From: JAVBSN01 sp031556525
Lineage (GTDB): Bacteria; Bacillota; Clostridia; Lachnospirales; Lachnospiraceae
NCBI GenBank assembly: GCA_031556525.1
Contig: JAVBSS010000002.1
Span: forward strand, 62,001-126,000
Direction: 5' to 3'
DNA length: 64,000 nt
Shown: piece after piece, positions 17,277 through 26,280 of the stretch
Numbering within the stretch: the stretch's first letter is position 1
How the letters are laid out: every line of letters begins with the position of its first letter
The notes under the pieces: model-generated
Database searches by the model: none
What the model was told of the DNA's origin: nothing
Seen by the model: the letters and a program-made list of their open reading frames with translations, nothing else
Translations under genes and position numbers: made by a program

Positions 17277-19181
17277 ATGAGAAAAGTTACATTTAAAACA
17301 AGAGTTTTGGTTTGTACAATTATACTAATTGGATTTTTGGTAAATGCATGGATAAATTATTCTTCTGAAAAGGAAATATCTACAGATAATATTGAACATG
17401 TATCATTACTTACTTCGGAAGGTATATATTATAGAATTAAATCCATATTTTCAAAGCCTATAAATATTTCACTTACAATGGCAAATGATAGCCTGTTAAA
17501 AAGCTTTTTAGATGAGGAAGAGGATAATATAGATGATGAGGAATATATTAATACACTTCAAGAATATTTGGATGCATATAGGCAGAAATATGATTATGAT
17601 TCAGTATTTTTAGTATCTACTAAGACAGGAAGATATTATAATTTCAATGGAGTAAATAGAGTGTTGACAGAAGATAATCCTGAAAATGAATGGTATTATA
17701 ATTTTCTTGAAGCGCCAGAAGATTATTCTCTGAATATAGATAATGATGAGGCAGCAGAGGATGAGATTACGGTATTTATTAATTGCCATATAAAGAATGA
17801 TGTAGGCAATACAATAGGTGTAGTTGGAGTTGGTCTTAAGATTGAATCATTACAAGAATTATTAGCTGAATATGAGAAAGAATTTGATGTAAAGACATAC
17901 CTTATTGATAAAGATGGAATGATAGAAATATCTACATCACAGACGGGATATCAAGGAATAAATTTATTTGATATATGTAACTATCAAGGACTTAAGAATA
18001 ATATACTCGATAATGTAAGTGAAGAAGAATTGCTTACAGAATGGGTTCCTGAATCAAGAGAAAATACTTATGTTGTATCTCAATATATTCCAGAATTGTC
18101 ATGGCATTTAATTGTTGAACATGATAATGCAGAATTTATTGAACAAACAGATAGTCAGTTTATACGTATATTTATGATAGCAATGTTTGTTGTTGTAGCA
18201 ATTATGTGTATTATATCTTATATAATTAAGAGATACGATAATGAACTTATAACACTAACTGTAAAGAGTGAACGTGAGAAATCAGAAGCATTTAGAAATG
18301 CAACAGAGCAAATATACGACAATATATACGAACTTAATATTACTAAGAATTGTGCTGGTGGAAAAAGTACAGAACAATATTTTGAAAGCCTAGGGATATC
18401 AGGGAAAACGCCACTTAATCAGGCGCTAAGGGTTATTGCTGAAAAGCAAATGAAAGAAGAATATAGAGAAGGATATTTACACCTATTTGATCCTGAAAAT
18501 GTAACGAAGGAATATGAAAAAGGAAATACTAAGTTTAATTATGAGTTTTTAATGAGTGAAGATGGTGAGAATTATGTATGGATGTCTATTATAGCTCGAG
18601 CCTATTATTCGCCTGAAGATGGTTCGATATGCATGTTTACTTATCGTAAAAATATTGATGATGAAAAACGTCAAGAATTAAAGATGATAAAAAGAGCAGA
18701 AGTAGATGCAATGACAAAAATATATAACAAAACATTTACTAGAAAATATATTAATGAAGCTATTGAAAATGGAAGAAATAATATGTACGCATTTTATATT
18801 TTTGATATTGATAACTTTAAGAAGGTAAATGATAAATATGGTCACGCATTTGGTGATATAGTCATTAATGAATTTGTTGCTAATATCAAATCATATTTTA
18901 ATAAAGATAGTGATATAATTGGTCGTATTGGTGGAGATGAATTTGTTGTATTCAGTATAGTTTCAGGCTTATGTGAAGCTGAAGCAAAAGCAGAAGATAT
19001 ATCGAAGAAGTTGAATTTCCAATGCACAAATGGAGATATTACATGCAATATTTCGGCAAGTATAGGAGTAGCATTATCACCAAACCATGGAACGGATTAT
19101 GATTTGTTATATAGCAATGCGGATAGTGCTTTGTATAAGACCAAGGAAAAGGGTAAGAATGGGTATAGTTTTTTTGGTTAA
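17277..19181 (+). CDS. Membrane diguanylate cyclase with Cache-like sensor
   Basis: A 634-residue protein with TM1 (about 9-25), an extracytoplasmic domain of about 250 residues containing a Cache-like VVGVGLKIESLQELL segment, TM2 (about 300-322), a PAS-like linker and a C-terminal GGDEF domain. The active-site signature GGDEF (about 552-556) is intact, with FDIDNFKKVNDKYGHAFGD and IGVALSPNHG, so c-di-GMP synthesis is expected. No EAL domain is present. A divergently organised second GGDEF protein is encoded next door on the other strand. Confidence 0.92.
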   Translation: MRKVTFKTRVLVCTIILIGFLVNAWINYSSEKEISTDNIEHVSLLTSEGIYYRIKSIFSKPINISLTMANDSLLKSFLDEEEDNIDDEEYINTLQEYLDAYRQKYDYDSVFLVSTKTGRYYNFNGVNRVLTEDNPENEWYYNFLEAPEDYSLNIDNDEAAEDEITVFINCHIKNDVGNTIGVVGVGLKIESLQELLAEYEKEFDVKTYLIDKDGMIEISTSQTGYQGINLFDICNYQGLKNNILDNVSEEELLTEWVPESRENTYVVSQYIPELSWHLIVEHDNAEFIEQTDSQFIRIFMIAMFVVVAIMCIISYIIKRYDNELITLTVKSEREKSEAFRNATEQIYDNIYELNITKNCAGGKSTEQYFESLGISGKTPLNQALRVIAEKQMKEEYREGYLHLFDPENVTKEYEKGNTKFNYEFLMSEDGENYVWMSIIARAYYSPEDGSICMFTYRKNIDDEKRQELKMIKRAEVDAMTKIYNKTFTRKYINEAIENGRNNMYAFYIFDIDNFKKVNDKYGHAFGDIVINEFVANIKSYFNKDSDIIGRIGGDEFVVFSIVSGLCEAEAKAEDISKKLNFQCTNGDITCNISASIGVALSPNHGTDYDLLYSNADSALYKTKEKGKNGYSFFG

Positions 19182-19225
19182 GTGTAATATAATGTAGAAT
19201 ATGCCAGTTTTGTATGACTGTAGAG

Positions 19226-20368
19226 TCACATAGAATCAGCATTTTTCTTATTATATTTTACTTCATACATATGTTTATCAGCAGAATTCAGTAAAGAATC
19301 TACATTAGGATGATCTAGGGAATTATATATTGCATTACCAACGCTTAGTGACAAGGTATAAGGTGAATTAGAAGCTTTGTTTTCCTTTTCAATTGAGATA
19401 TGTATATCTTGAATAAGTTGATTCATTTCTTTTATATTATGGCGTTCGCCAACAATTACAAATTCATCTCCACCAAGGCGTACAAGGCAATCTGTGGAAT
19501 CGCAACATTCACGTAGGCAATTTGCAATGGTAATAAGAGCTACATCTCCTGTTTTGTGGCCATAGGTATCATTAATTAATTTGAAGTTATCAGCGTCAAT
19601 CATAAGTAGGAATAGAATGTGATTATCAAAGGTATTATGAATTTTTTGTTCAACATACTGTTCATAAACTCTACGATTATTAAGGCTAGTTAATGGATCT
19701 GTTGTAATTAAAGCGGATTGTCTCTGAAAGAATACTAAAAGCATGGAAATAGCTATACTAATAGGTAGTGATAGTCCATAAAACATACCTTGAATAATAA
19801 CAGATGCTAGTGGTGGTACAAGGAATATTAATAAAGAATATGCATCATGGCGCTGTACCCAGTTTTTCTTTTGACCATAATAGAGGATAATGAAAATAGA
19901 ACATAGTACATATAGCGTAATGAATAAAATAGAGATAAAATAAAAATGCCCACGATGATATACATTGTATTCATCATAATAATATATCCATTTAGTTTTA
20001 ATACTAGATAATATTAGTATTGCATATATAACAAGAGGAATAAAATAGAAAATATGGCGTTTACATATATGGTTACAGTTAAATATTCTACTATCGCAGA
20101 ATATTACCCAGAGAATACATACAGCAAGTGTTGTCATATAGAAAACGAAGGTACAAGAATGTAATAACGGAATAATGCCAAAGAAGTCCATACCATCAAA
20201 AATCCATGTTCCACAATCAGAGATTAATTCAACAATAGAAGTAATTAGTAAAGTATTATATACTCGCTGTTCAAAGTCTTTAAGGAATATTTTTCGTCCA
20301 TATATTAGGATAAGAATAATAATAAGCAAGCCCAACGTATCGCTTTGAATATTAGCTAGTAAATTCAT
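19226..20368 (-). CDS. Multi-pass membrane GGDEF protein (putative diguanylate cyclase)
   Basis: A 380-residue protein with about seven N-terminal TM helices (residues 1-215) followed by a GGDEF domain with an intact LVRLGGDEFVIV signature, DADNFKLINDTYGHKTGD and the late LSVGNAIY. There is no separate periplasmic sensor, so ligand sensing would be within the membrane domain. The start is supported by GAGGGGG 8 nt upstream. It converges with the preceding GGDEF gene; only a weak TGACT/AGTCA hairpin separates them. Confidence 0.9.
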   Translation of the reverse strand: MNLLANIQSDTLGLLIIILILIYGRKIFLKDFEQRVYNTLLITSIVELISDCGTWIFDGMDFFGIIPLLHSCTFVFYMTTLAVCILWVIFCDSRIFNCNHICKRHIFYFIPLVIYAILILSSIKTKWIYYYDEYNVYHRGHFYFISILFITLYVLCSIFIILYYGQKKNWVQRHDAYSLLIFLVPPLASVIIQGMFYGLSLPISIAISMLLVFFQRQSALITTDPLTSLNNRRVYEQYVEQKIHNTFDNHILFLLMIDADNFKLINDTYGHKTGDVALITIANCLRECCDSTDCLVRLGGDEFVIVGERHNIKEMNQLIQDIHISIEKENKASNSPYTLSLSVGNAIYNSLDHPNVDSLLNSADKHMYEVKYNKKNADSM

Positions 20369-20515
20369 CGATTATATCCCCCTCATCTCTAATAGTAGTT
20401 TAATAGTAATAATTATACTACTAAGATAGCGGGAAGACAACATTAGTATACACAATTTCCCAAGATTTTAAAAATTTCGACAAAATATTTATAACATAAT
20501 ACTAGATAATGCCTA

Positions 20516-20546
20516 ATATAATTTTAATAATGCATTAAAATTATAT
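20516..20546 (+). promoter_or_regulatory. Perfect AT-rich hairpin just upstream of the subtilase ribosome site
   Basis: A 13-bp perfect inverted repeat (ATATAATTTTAAT at 20516-20528, complement at 20534-20546) with a 5-nt loop ends directly before AGGAG at 20547-20551. There is no T-tract, so it is not a terminator. It may modulate translation or mRNA stability of the subtilase gene. Confidence 0.5.
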
Positions 20547-20557
20547 AGGAGTTTTTA

Positions 20558-23500
20558 ATGGATTTAACGACGAAAATTGATCCTAATTTGCGAATATCTA
20601 TGCAATTATCTGATACGGAATTGGATAGAGATGTGGAAGCAAGTATAGGATATGACAGGACGGATAAAACATGGCGGCTAATTGTAAAATATGGAGGAAA
20701 TATTGAAGCAGTAGTGAGAAAATATAATGCAGTAGTCGAACGTCTTACAGAAAATTATGCGATAATAACGATTCCAGAAGGTAATATATTATCATTGTCC
20801 CAAGAGAGAGAAATAGAATATATAGAAAAACCCAGAGGGCTTGAATATCAACTTAATAGAGGTTTGTGGGAATCTTGTGTAGTTCAAGTGAATGATTATA
20901 TACCATATAATCTTAAGGGCGAAGGCGTATTGATAGGAATAATAGATTCAGGAATAGATTACAGCCATCCTGATTTCTTAGATGAAATGGGTAAAACAAG
21001 AATACTTAGAATGTGGGATCAGTCACTTGACGGTAATCCGCCTATAGGTTATCACCATGGAACAGAATATACTAGTAATGATATTAATAATATACTAGAT
21101 AATTATGTGAATATATATATTAGTGGACCTTTGCCGTCTATAGATACGTCAGGACATGGAACATTAGTTACAGGTGTAGCAGCAGGAAATGGTGCAGTGA
21201 GCAATGGATATTTTCGTGGAGTAGCACCAAAGGCAACCCTAGCAATTGTAAAATTAGGACCGACTGATTATGAGGGATATCCTATAAAAACAATAGATGT
21301 TATGTTGGGTGTAAAGTATTTAATAGAGGTAGCGAGAGCGGCAAATATGCCACTTGCTATTAATCTAAGCTATGGTTCAGCATATGGTAGCAGAGATGGT
21401 CATGGTCTGTTTGAAACATATATTAATGAAATGGCATTGCATTGGAAAACATCTATATCTACAGGAAGTGGTAATGATGCAGCAAAGAAATTACATACAG
21501 ACGGTAATATAAAGAATGGTAAAGAAATTAATTTTATTATAAGTGGATATACGGCAAGTATATCGTTAGAAATATGGAAATCAAGTGTTGACAATTTTAA
21601 TATAGAAATTATATATCCTAGTGGTACATCAACAGGAGTCATTCCAAAACTTAATCAAGTATTACGTTATAGATATAGAAGTGAATCAATAATTGTATTA
21701 TCAAGCCCGCCAACACCATTTAATGTTAATGACAGTATAAATATTGAAATTATATCGGAAGATACACGTTTAGAAGAAGGTATATGGACTATAAGATTAT
21801 ATGAGCAAATAATACTATCAGGAGGATATGAAGTATGGATGCATAGTGATAGTAGTCAGTCTTGTGATTTTCTTAATCCTACACCATATAATACATTAAC
21901 TCTCCCCTCAACAGTGGAAAATCTTATAACGGTTGCTGCTTATGATTATAGAACTGGAAAAATTGCTGATTTTTCAGGAAGAGGAAGTGCTGCTTTTCAA
22001 ATTATTAAACCAGATATATCTGCTCCGGGAGTAGGGATAACATCTACAGATGTTGGTGGAAATTATGAAATGGCGAGTGGAACTAGTATGGCGGCACCTT
22101 ATGTTACGGGGGCCTGTGCATTGATGATGCAATGGGGAATAGTAGAGAAAAATGATCCTTATCTATATGGAAGTAAATTGAGAGCATATCTGTATGCAGG
22201 AACTAATAAAGATAGAAATATTATGTATCCAAATAATATATGGGGATATGGTAAATTGTGTTTACAGAATGTTATGGATATCCTTATGAGTGGAAATTCG
22301 TCTAGGGGTATATTGAGAATATCACAAACAGATTTCGAAGAGGAAGATAATCTTACAGAAGAAGAAAAAATATTATCAGAAGACTATATAGATATGTTGG
22401 TTGAAAAAAACAGTAATTTAGCTAGCTTATTAAGTAGATATAAAGATATTATTTTAGGATACGATTATGATATTAATAGTATTATTATACATGTGGCTAG
22501 AAAAATAGTTAATGATATAATAGGTGATTTAACACTAATGTCAAGTCTGAGTTATCCTTTTTTATTTGGATTGCTGGATATAGACAGTTTGAATGCGAGC
22601 AATATATTATCAGTAAATTATCATCCCACTCTTGCGTTGAGGGGAGAGGGTGCATTGATTGGAATTATAGATACAGGAATGGATTATACACATGAAGCAT
22701 TTATTGATAAAAATGGGAAAACTAGAATAAAGTCCATATGGGATCAATCAATTATAACTAATAATCCACCAACATCATTTAAATTTGGAACAGAATATAC
22801 AGAAAATCAAATTAATGAAGCTCTTAACTCGGAAAATCCGTTTGATGTGGTTCCATCTACGGACGATATAGGTCATGGTACATTTTTAGCAGGAGTAGCA
22901 GGTGGAAGTAACAGTAGTAGATATGCAGGAGTAGCGCCTGAAGCTAATTTTTTATGCGTGAAATTAACAATGGCAAAAAAATATGCAAAAGAGAATAGTA
23001 TGATATTTGATGAAGATGCAGTGGCATATGAAGCAACAGATATATTAATGGGTATAAGGTATTTAACTAGTAAAGCAAGACAATTAAATATGCCTATATC
23101 AATATTGTTGGGAGTAGGGACCACACAGGGATCGCATATAGGAATCGCATATGAAAGATTAGTAAACAATCTAGGAGGAGCCTGTATTGTATCAGCGTGT
23201 GGTAATGAAGGAAATTCTATGAATCACGCAATGGGTAATCTTAGTCATACTGGAGATATGAAAATTTTAGAGGTAAATATTGCAGAGGAAGAAAAGGGAA
23301 TACAGATAAATATATGGGGGTATGTACCTGATAAAATATCGATAGGATTGATATCACCGTCGGGGGAGGTTGTGGAGAGAATTCCGGTGCGAAATACAAC
23401 TCAAGGACATTTAAAATTAATATTGTATGATACAAGTATATGGGTTAATTATTTTACAGCAGTTGATATAAATGGAGATGAATTAATAGTGATAAGAATG

Positions 23501-24079
23501 AAGAATCCAGAACCAGGATTATGGAAAATACAATTGTTTGGTGATGATATTATTGATGGAAGATTTCATGCATGGTTGCCATTAAGGAATTGGGTAAGTA
23601 GGGATACATATTTTATAAACTCTAATTCGGAATACACCGTGACGGAGATGGGTAATTCTTTTGATTTAATTTCTGTAGGTTCGTATAATTATGTAAACCA
23701 GCATTTGTCGATTGATTCAAGTAGAGGTCCAACACGCTTTGAGCTTATAGAGCCAGATTTAATAGCTCCAGGTGTAGATGTGGCAGGTCCCATGCCTAAT
23801 AATAAATATGGGCATCTAAGTGGCACAAGTGTTGCAGCGGCACATGTTGCTGGGGCAGCAGCATTATTACTTGAATGGGGGGTAGTAGATGGTAATCAAA
23901 GAGACTTAAATACGCAACGAATTAGAGCCTTGCTAATATCGGGAGCAAGACGTAGGAAAGGAATTAATTATCCTAATAATCAATATGGATATGGAGAATT
24001 AGATTTATTGAATACATTTACACAAATGAACACTAATGCACCTATAGAATCATATGGTATATATCTAGATGACATATAA
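20558..24079 (+). CDS. Tandem two-domain subtilisin-like (S8) serine protease, CspB-like
   Basis: A 1173-residue protein with two complete S8 peptidase units. The N-terminal 100 residues resemble the prodomain of clostridial Csp proteases. Unit 1 has Asp130 (IIDSGIDYSHP), His200 (SGHGTLVTG) and Ser510 (GTSMAAPY). Unit 2 has Asp705 (IIDTGMDYTHE), His773 (IGHGTFLAG) and Ser1091 (GTSVAAAH). Each unit carries the long jelly-roll insertion typical of CspB between His and Ser. No signal peptide is visible, as in spore-packaged Csp proteins. Csp proteases activate the cortex hydrolase SleC during germination, and CspBA in C. difficile is a related fusion with one dead unit; here both triads look intact. 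Function in germination is inference. Confidence 0.9.
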   Translation: MDLTTKIDPNLRISMQLSDTELDRDVEASIGYDRTDKTWRLIVKYGGNIEAVVRKYNAVVERLTENYAIITIPEGNILSLSQEREIEYIEKPRGLEYQLNRGLWESCVVQVNDYIPYNLKGEGVLIGIIDSGIDYSHPDFLDEMGKTRILRMWDQSLDGNPPIGYHHGTEYTSNDINNILDNYVNIYISGPLPSIDTSGHGTLVTGVAAGNGAVSNGYFRGVAPKATLAIVKLGPTDYEGYPIKTIDVMLGVKYLIEVARAANMPLAINLSYGSAYGSRDGHGLFETYINEMALHWKTSISTGSGNDAAKKLHTDGNIKNGKEINFIISGYTASISLEIWKSSVDNFNIEIIYPSGTSTGVIPKLNQVLRYRYRSESIIVLSSPPTPFNVNDSINIEIISEDTRLEEGIWTIRLYEQIILSGGYEVWMHSDSSQSCDFLNPTPYNTLTLPSTVENLITVAAYDYRTGKIADFSGRGSAAFQIIKPDISAPGVGITSTDVGGNYEMASGTSMAAPYVTGACALMMQWGIVEKNDPYLYGSKLRAYLYAGTNKDRNIMYPNNIWGYGKLCLQNVMDILMSGNSSRGILRISQTDFEEEDNLTEEEKILSEDYIDMLVEKNSNLASLLSRYKDIILGYDYDINSIIIHVARKIVNDIIGDLTLMSSLSYPFLFGLLDIDSLNASNILSVNYHPTLALRGEGALIGIIDTGMDYTHEAFIDKNGKTRIKSIWDQSIITNNPPTSFKFGTEYTENQINEALNSENPFDVVPSTDDIGHGTFLAGVAGGSNSSRYAGVAPEANFLCVKLTMAKKYAKENSMIFDEDAVAYEATDILMGIRYLTSKARQLNMPISILLGVGTTQGSHIGIAYERLVNNLGGACIVSACGNEGNSMNHAMGNLSHTGDMKILEVNIAEEEKGIQINIWGYVPDKISIGLISPSGEVVERIPVRNTTQGHLKLILYDTSIWVNYFTAVDINGDELIVIRMKNPEPGLWKIQLFGDDIIDGRFHAWLPLRNWVSRDTYFINSNSEYTVTEMGNSFDLISVGSYNYVNQHLSIDSSRGPTRFELIEPDLIAPGVDVAGPMPNNKYGHLSGTSVAAAHVAGAAALLLEWGVVDGNQRDLNTQRIRALLISGARRRKGINYPNNQYGYGELDLLNTFTQMNTNAPIESYGIYLDDI

Positions 24080-24084
24080 TAAAT

Positions 24085-24123
24085 TAGGGAATAAAAAGTT
24101 ATGAATATACTTTCTATTCCCTA
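24085..24123. terminator. Bidirectional terminator between convergent genes
   Basis: TAGGGAATA at 24085-24093 pairs with its complement at 24115-24123, extended by AAAG/CTTT after one mismatch. It lies between the subtilase stop and the stop of the minus-strand HTH gene, which it overlaps. Confidence 0.6.
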
Positions 24124-24324
24124 GATGTCTTTTCTGTATTCCATTATGTCCTCAACTTTACAATCTAATATTTCGCATAGTTTTCCTATAGTCTCAACTG
24201 TTACGTTACGGTTGTGCTTTAGCTTGTCTAAAGTACCTCTGCTAAAGTTGTAATTATTAATGAGTTTATACGTGGTTACATGCTTTTGTTTCAGGGTATT
24301 CCAGAGTGGATCATAAGATATCAT
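24121..24324 (-). CDS. Small Cro/CI-type helix-turn-helix regulator
   Basis: A 67-residue XRE-family protein that is essentially one HTH domain. The helices include TTYKLINNYNFSRGTLDKLK and TVETIGKLCEILDCKVEDIMEY, the usual pattern of these one-domain Firmicute repressors. The start is supported by AAGGAGGT 6 nt upstream. The gene is divergent from the downstream hybrid kinase, and the intergenic region holds imperfect CCCATT/AATGGG symmetry that could be its operator, though this is not certain. Confidence 0.88.
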   Translation of the reverse strand: MISYDPLWNTLKQKHVTTYKLINNYNFSRGTLDKLKHNRNVTVETIGKLCEILDCKVEDIMEYRKDI

Positions 24325-24382
24325 AATTGTACCTCCTTAGTATTATGGTTATAATTATATTGCCCATTTATACGGAATAATA

Positions 24383-24411
24383 TTGCCACGATAATGGGTA
24401 TATGTTATACT
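24383..24411 (+). promoter_or_regulatory. Sigma-A type promoter for the hybrid kinase
   Basis: TTGCCA at 24383-24388 and TATACT at 24406-24411 are separated by exactly 17 nt and lie about 55 nt upstream of the chosen start codon. Symmetric CCCATT/AATGGG half-sites (near 24363 and 24393) flank the -35, so the adjacent HTH protein could act here. Confidence 0.6.
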
Positions 24412-24466
24412 GACTAAGACACTAGAGATAACAGATGATATGTTGATTACGAACAGGGGAAAGCCT

Positions 24467-25777
24467 ATGGGAAGGGTAATAGAAGCGGTACTTTTTGCAA
24501 GTCCTTGTGAGTCTGCTCACTTATATATAATAATTATATTTCTTATTATAATTATTGTTGGATTATTTATAATATCTAGAAAACAAGTAATGCAACAACA
24601 AGAGCGATTAGAAGACCAGAAACATATGAGAGAAATTGCGGAACAAGCAAATTTATCTAAGACAAGATTTTTATCTTCAATAAGTCACGAGATTCGAACA
24701 CCGATGAATGTTATAATAGGATTAACGCAGATTACTAGTAAGAAAATCGATGATAAAGATAAGGTGAAGGAGAATTTAATTAGGATAGAGGCAGCATCTA
24801 AACATTTGTTGTCATTAATTAATGATGTACTGGATATGTCCAAGATAGAAACTGAAGATTATACAATTAATAGTGAAGAGATTAATTTAAGAAGAGTATT
24901 AGAAGATATACATGACATATATGAGAATCGCGCTATAGAAGACAAGATAGAATTTGTACTTAATGTAGATGATAATGTGCCGGAATATATTATTAGTGAT
25001 GATTTGCGACTTACTCAAGCAATTAGTAATTTGTTAGGTAATGCGATTAAGTTCACACAAGAACAGGGAAGAATAGAACTTAATGTATATATCCTAGAGA
25101 ATAATATAGATGAATTATGCGTTGAGGTTATAGATAATGGAATAGGAATAGATATTGTACGACAAGATATATTGTTTGATGCATTTGTACAGGCTAATAA
25201 TAATATAACAAGAGAATATGGTGGTACGGGACTAGGATTGTCTATTACCAAAGGAATTGTAGAACGCATGAGAGGAAATATAGGTGTAGAGAGTGAGTTA
25301 GAAAAGGGAAGTAGGTTCTATTTTGTCATTCCGATTGTGCGGGGAAGTGGAAACAATGGAGGAGCATCATCAATAGTAGAGAATAGAAACTATGACTTTT
25401 CAGGTAGATGTATTATATTAGCGGAAGATATAGAAATTAATAGTGAAATCATAGAGGTGTTTTTGGAAGATACAAATATTAATATTGAGAAGGTAGAGAA
25501 TGGTAAGGAAGCAGTTAGGCTGTTTGAAGAACAACCAGAAAAATACAGCGCAATATTAATGGATATACAGATGCCTATAATGGATGGATTAGAGGCAACC
25601 CGTAAGATAAGAGCAATGGATACAGAGGTGGCAAGGAATATACCTATTATTGCGATGACAGCAAATGCTTTTGCAGAGGATGTAACGCAGTGTATGGAAG
25701 CAGGAATGAATGGACATATTGCGAAACCTGTTGATGCTAATGTTATATTGAATAAGTTAAATGAATATATAGGCTAG
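24467..25777 (+). CDS. Hybrid histidine kinase with receiver domain, minimal sensor
   Basis: A 436-residue hybrid kinase. One TM segment (about 17-37) is followed directly by a short coiled coil, HisKA (SISHEIRTPMN, His74), HATPase_c (AISNLLGNAIKF, DNGIGID, EYGGTGLGLSITKG) and a REC domain with Asp366 in LMDIQMP and a late Lys in IAKPVD. There is no extracytoplasmic sensor domain. The ATG at 24467 has AGGGG 8 nt upstream; an in-frame ATG at 24440 lacks one. No regulator gene with DNA-binding output is adjacent, so it may feed a shared phosphorelay. Confidence 0.9.
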   Translation: MGRVIEAVLFASPCESAHLYIIIIFLIIIIVGLFIISRKQVMQQQERLEDQKHMREIAEQANLSKTRFLSSISHEIRTPMNVIIGLTQITSKKIDDKDKVKENLIRIEAASKHLLSLINDVLDMSKIETEDYTINSEEINLRRVLEDIHDIYENRAIEDKIEFVLNVDDNVPEYIISDDLRLTQAISNLLGNAIKFTQEQGRIELNVYILENNIDELCVEVIDNGIGIDIVRQDILFDAFVQANNNITREYGGTGLGLSITKGIVERMRGNIGVESELEKGSRFYFVIPIVRGSGNNGGASSIVENRNYDFSGRCIILAEDIEINSEIIEVFLEDTNINIEKVENGKEAVRLFEEQPEKYSAILMDIQMPIMDGLEATRKIRAMDTEVARNIPIIAMTANAFAEDVTQCMEAGMNGHIAKPVDANVILNKLNEYIG

Positions 25778-25808
25778 AGTGTATTGATATGCTCTAGTTT
25801 ATTTTTAT
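25774..25808 (+). terminator. Probable terminator after the hybrid kinase
   Basis: CTAGAG at 25774-25779 pairs with CTCTAG at 25792-25797, extended by a few imperfect pairs, and is followed by TTTATTTTTAT. The stem begins within the stop codon region of the kinase gene. Confidence 0.6.
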
Positions 25809-25856
25809 ATTTACAACTAATTAAGATTTGTAAGATAGAATTGTCTTGAAAGGGTG

Positions 25857-26051
25857 ATGAAGATCATGAAGAATCTAAAAGGGTACAAGGGATATAGCTT
25901 GAAGATAGCAGATGACTATTGGAGAGGGGAACACAACAGAGAGATAGCAAAATATCTAAATACTGAAAAAGTATTTCAAGCAGGAGTAGGATTAGGAATG
26001 TTAGATATAACTACTGTTTGCAGTGGAGATATTAAGAGAAACCTTTGTTAA
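25857..26051 (+). CDS. Small protein of unknown function
   Basis: A 64-residue frame (or 61 if started at the ATG at 25866), basic N-terminus, with SLKIADDYWRGEHNREIAKYL and a Gly-rich VGLGMLDI segment. AAAGGGTG overlaps the first ATG closely, so the second ATG may be the real start. A clean terminator follows 18 nt after the stop, which favours a real transcription unit. Family not recognised. Confidence 0.5.
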   Translation: MKIMKNLKGYKGYSLKIADDYWRGEHNREIAKYLNTEKVFQAGVGLGMLDITTVCSGDIKRNLC

Positions 26052-26068
26052 AACTAGTAAACTATTAA

Positions 26069-26098
26069 AAAAGGACAGCGATTTGCTGTCCTTTTGAA
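26069..26098 (+). terminator. Rho-independent terminator
   Basis: AAAAGGACAGC at 26069-26079 and its perfect complement at 26085-26095 with a 5-nt loop. The T side reads CTTTTG. Confidence 0.85.
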
Positions 26099-26108
26099 TT
26101 ACTCAATA

Positions 26109-26204
26109 TTACCACTCAATTAAGCTGCAAGTAAAGAAAAGGTCATTTGCCATAGCGCCAATAACTATATCATAATCATGAGGTTTGCCATGATATACAG
26201 TCAT
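26109..26204 (-). pseudogene. 31-residue fragment resembling a DUF3990-type protein
   Basis: An ATG at 26204 (minus strand) opens a 31-residue frame containing VYHGKPHDYDIVIGAMAND, which resembles the YDIVxGPVAND core of DUF3990 proteins (normally about 150 residues). Both ends of the family are missing and no ribosome site is at proper distance, so I read it as a decayed remnant. The match is from memory and weak. Confidence 0.35.
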
Positions 26205-26280
26205 TTTTCTCAGTTGATACGCCTCCTAACTAATAAATATATACTAACGTTAGGGTGTAGATTTGTAAAGATTCTTTCAG

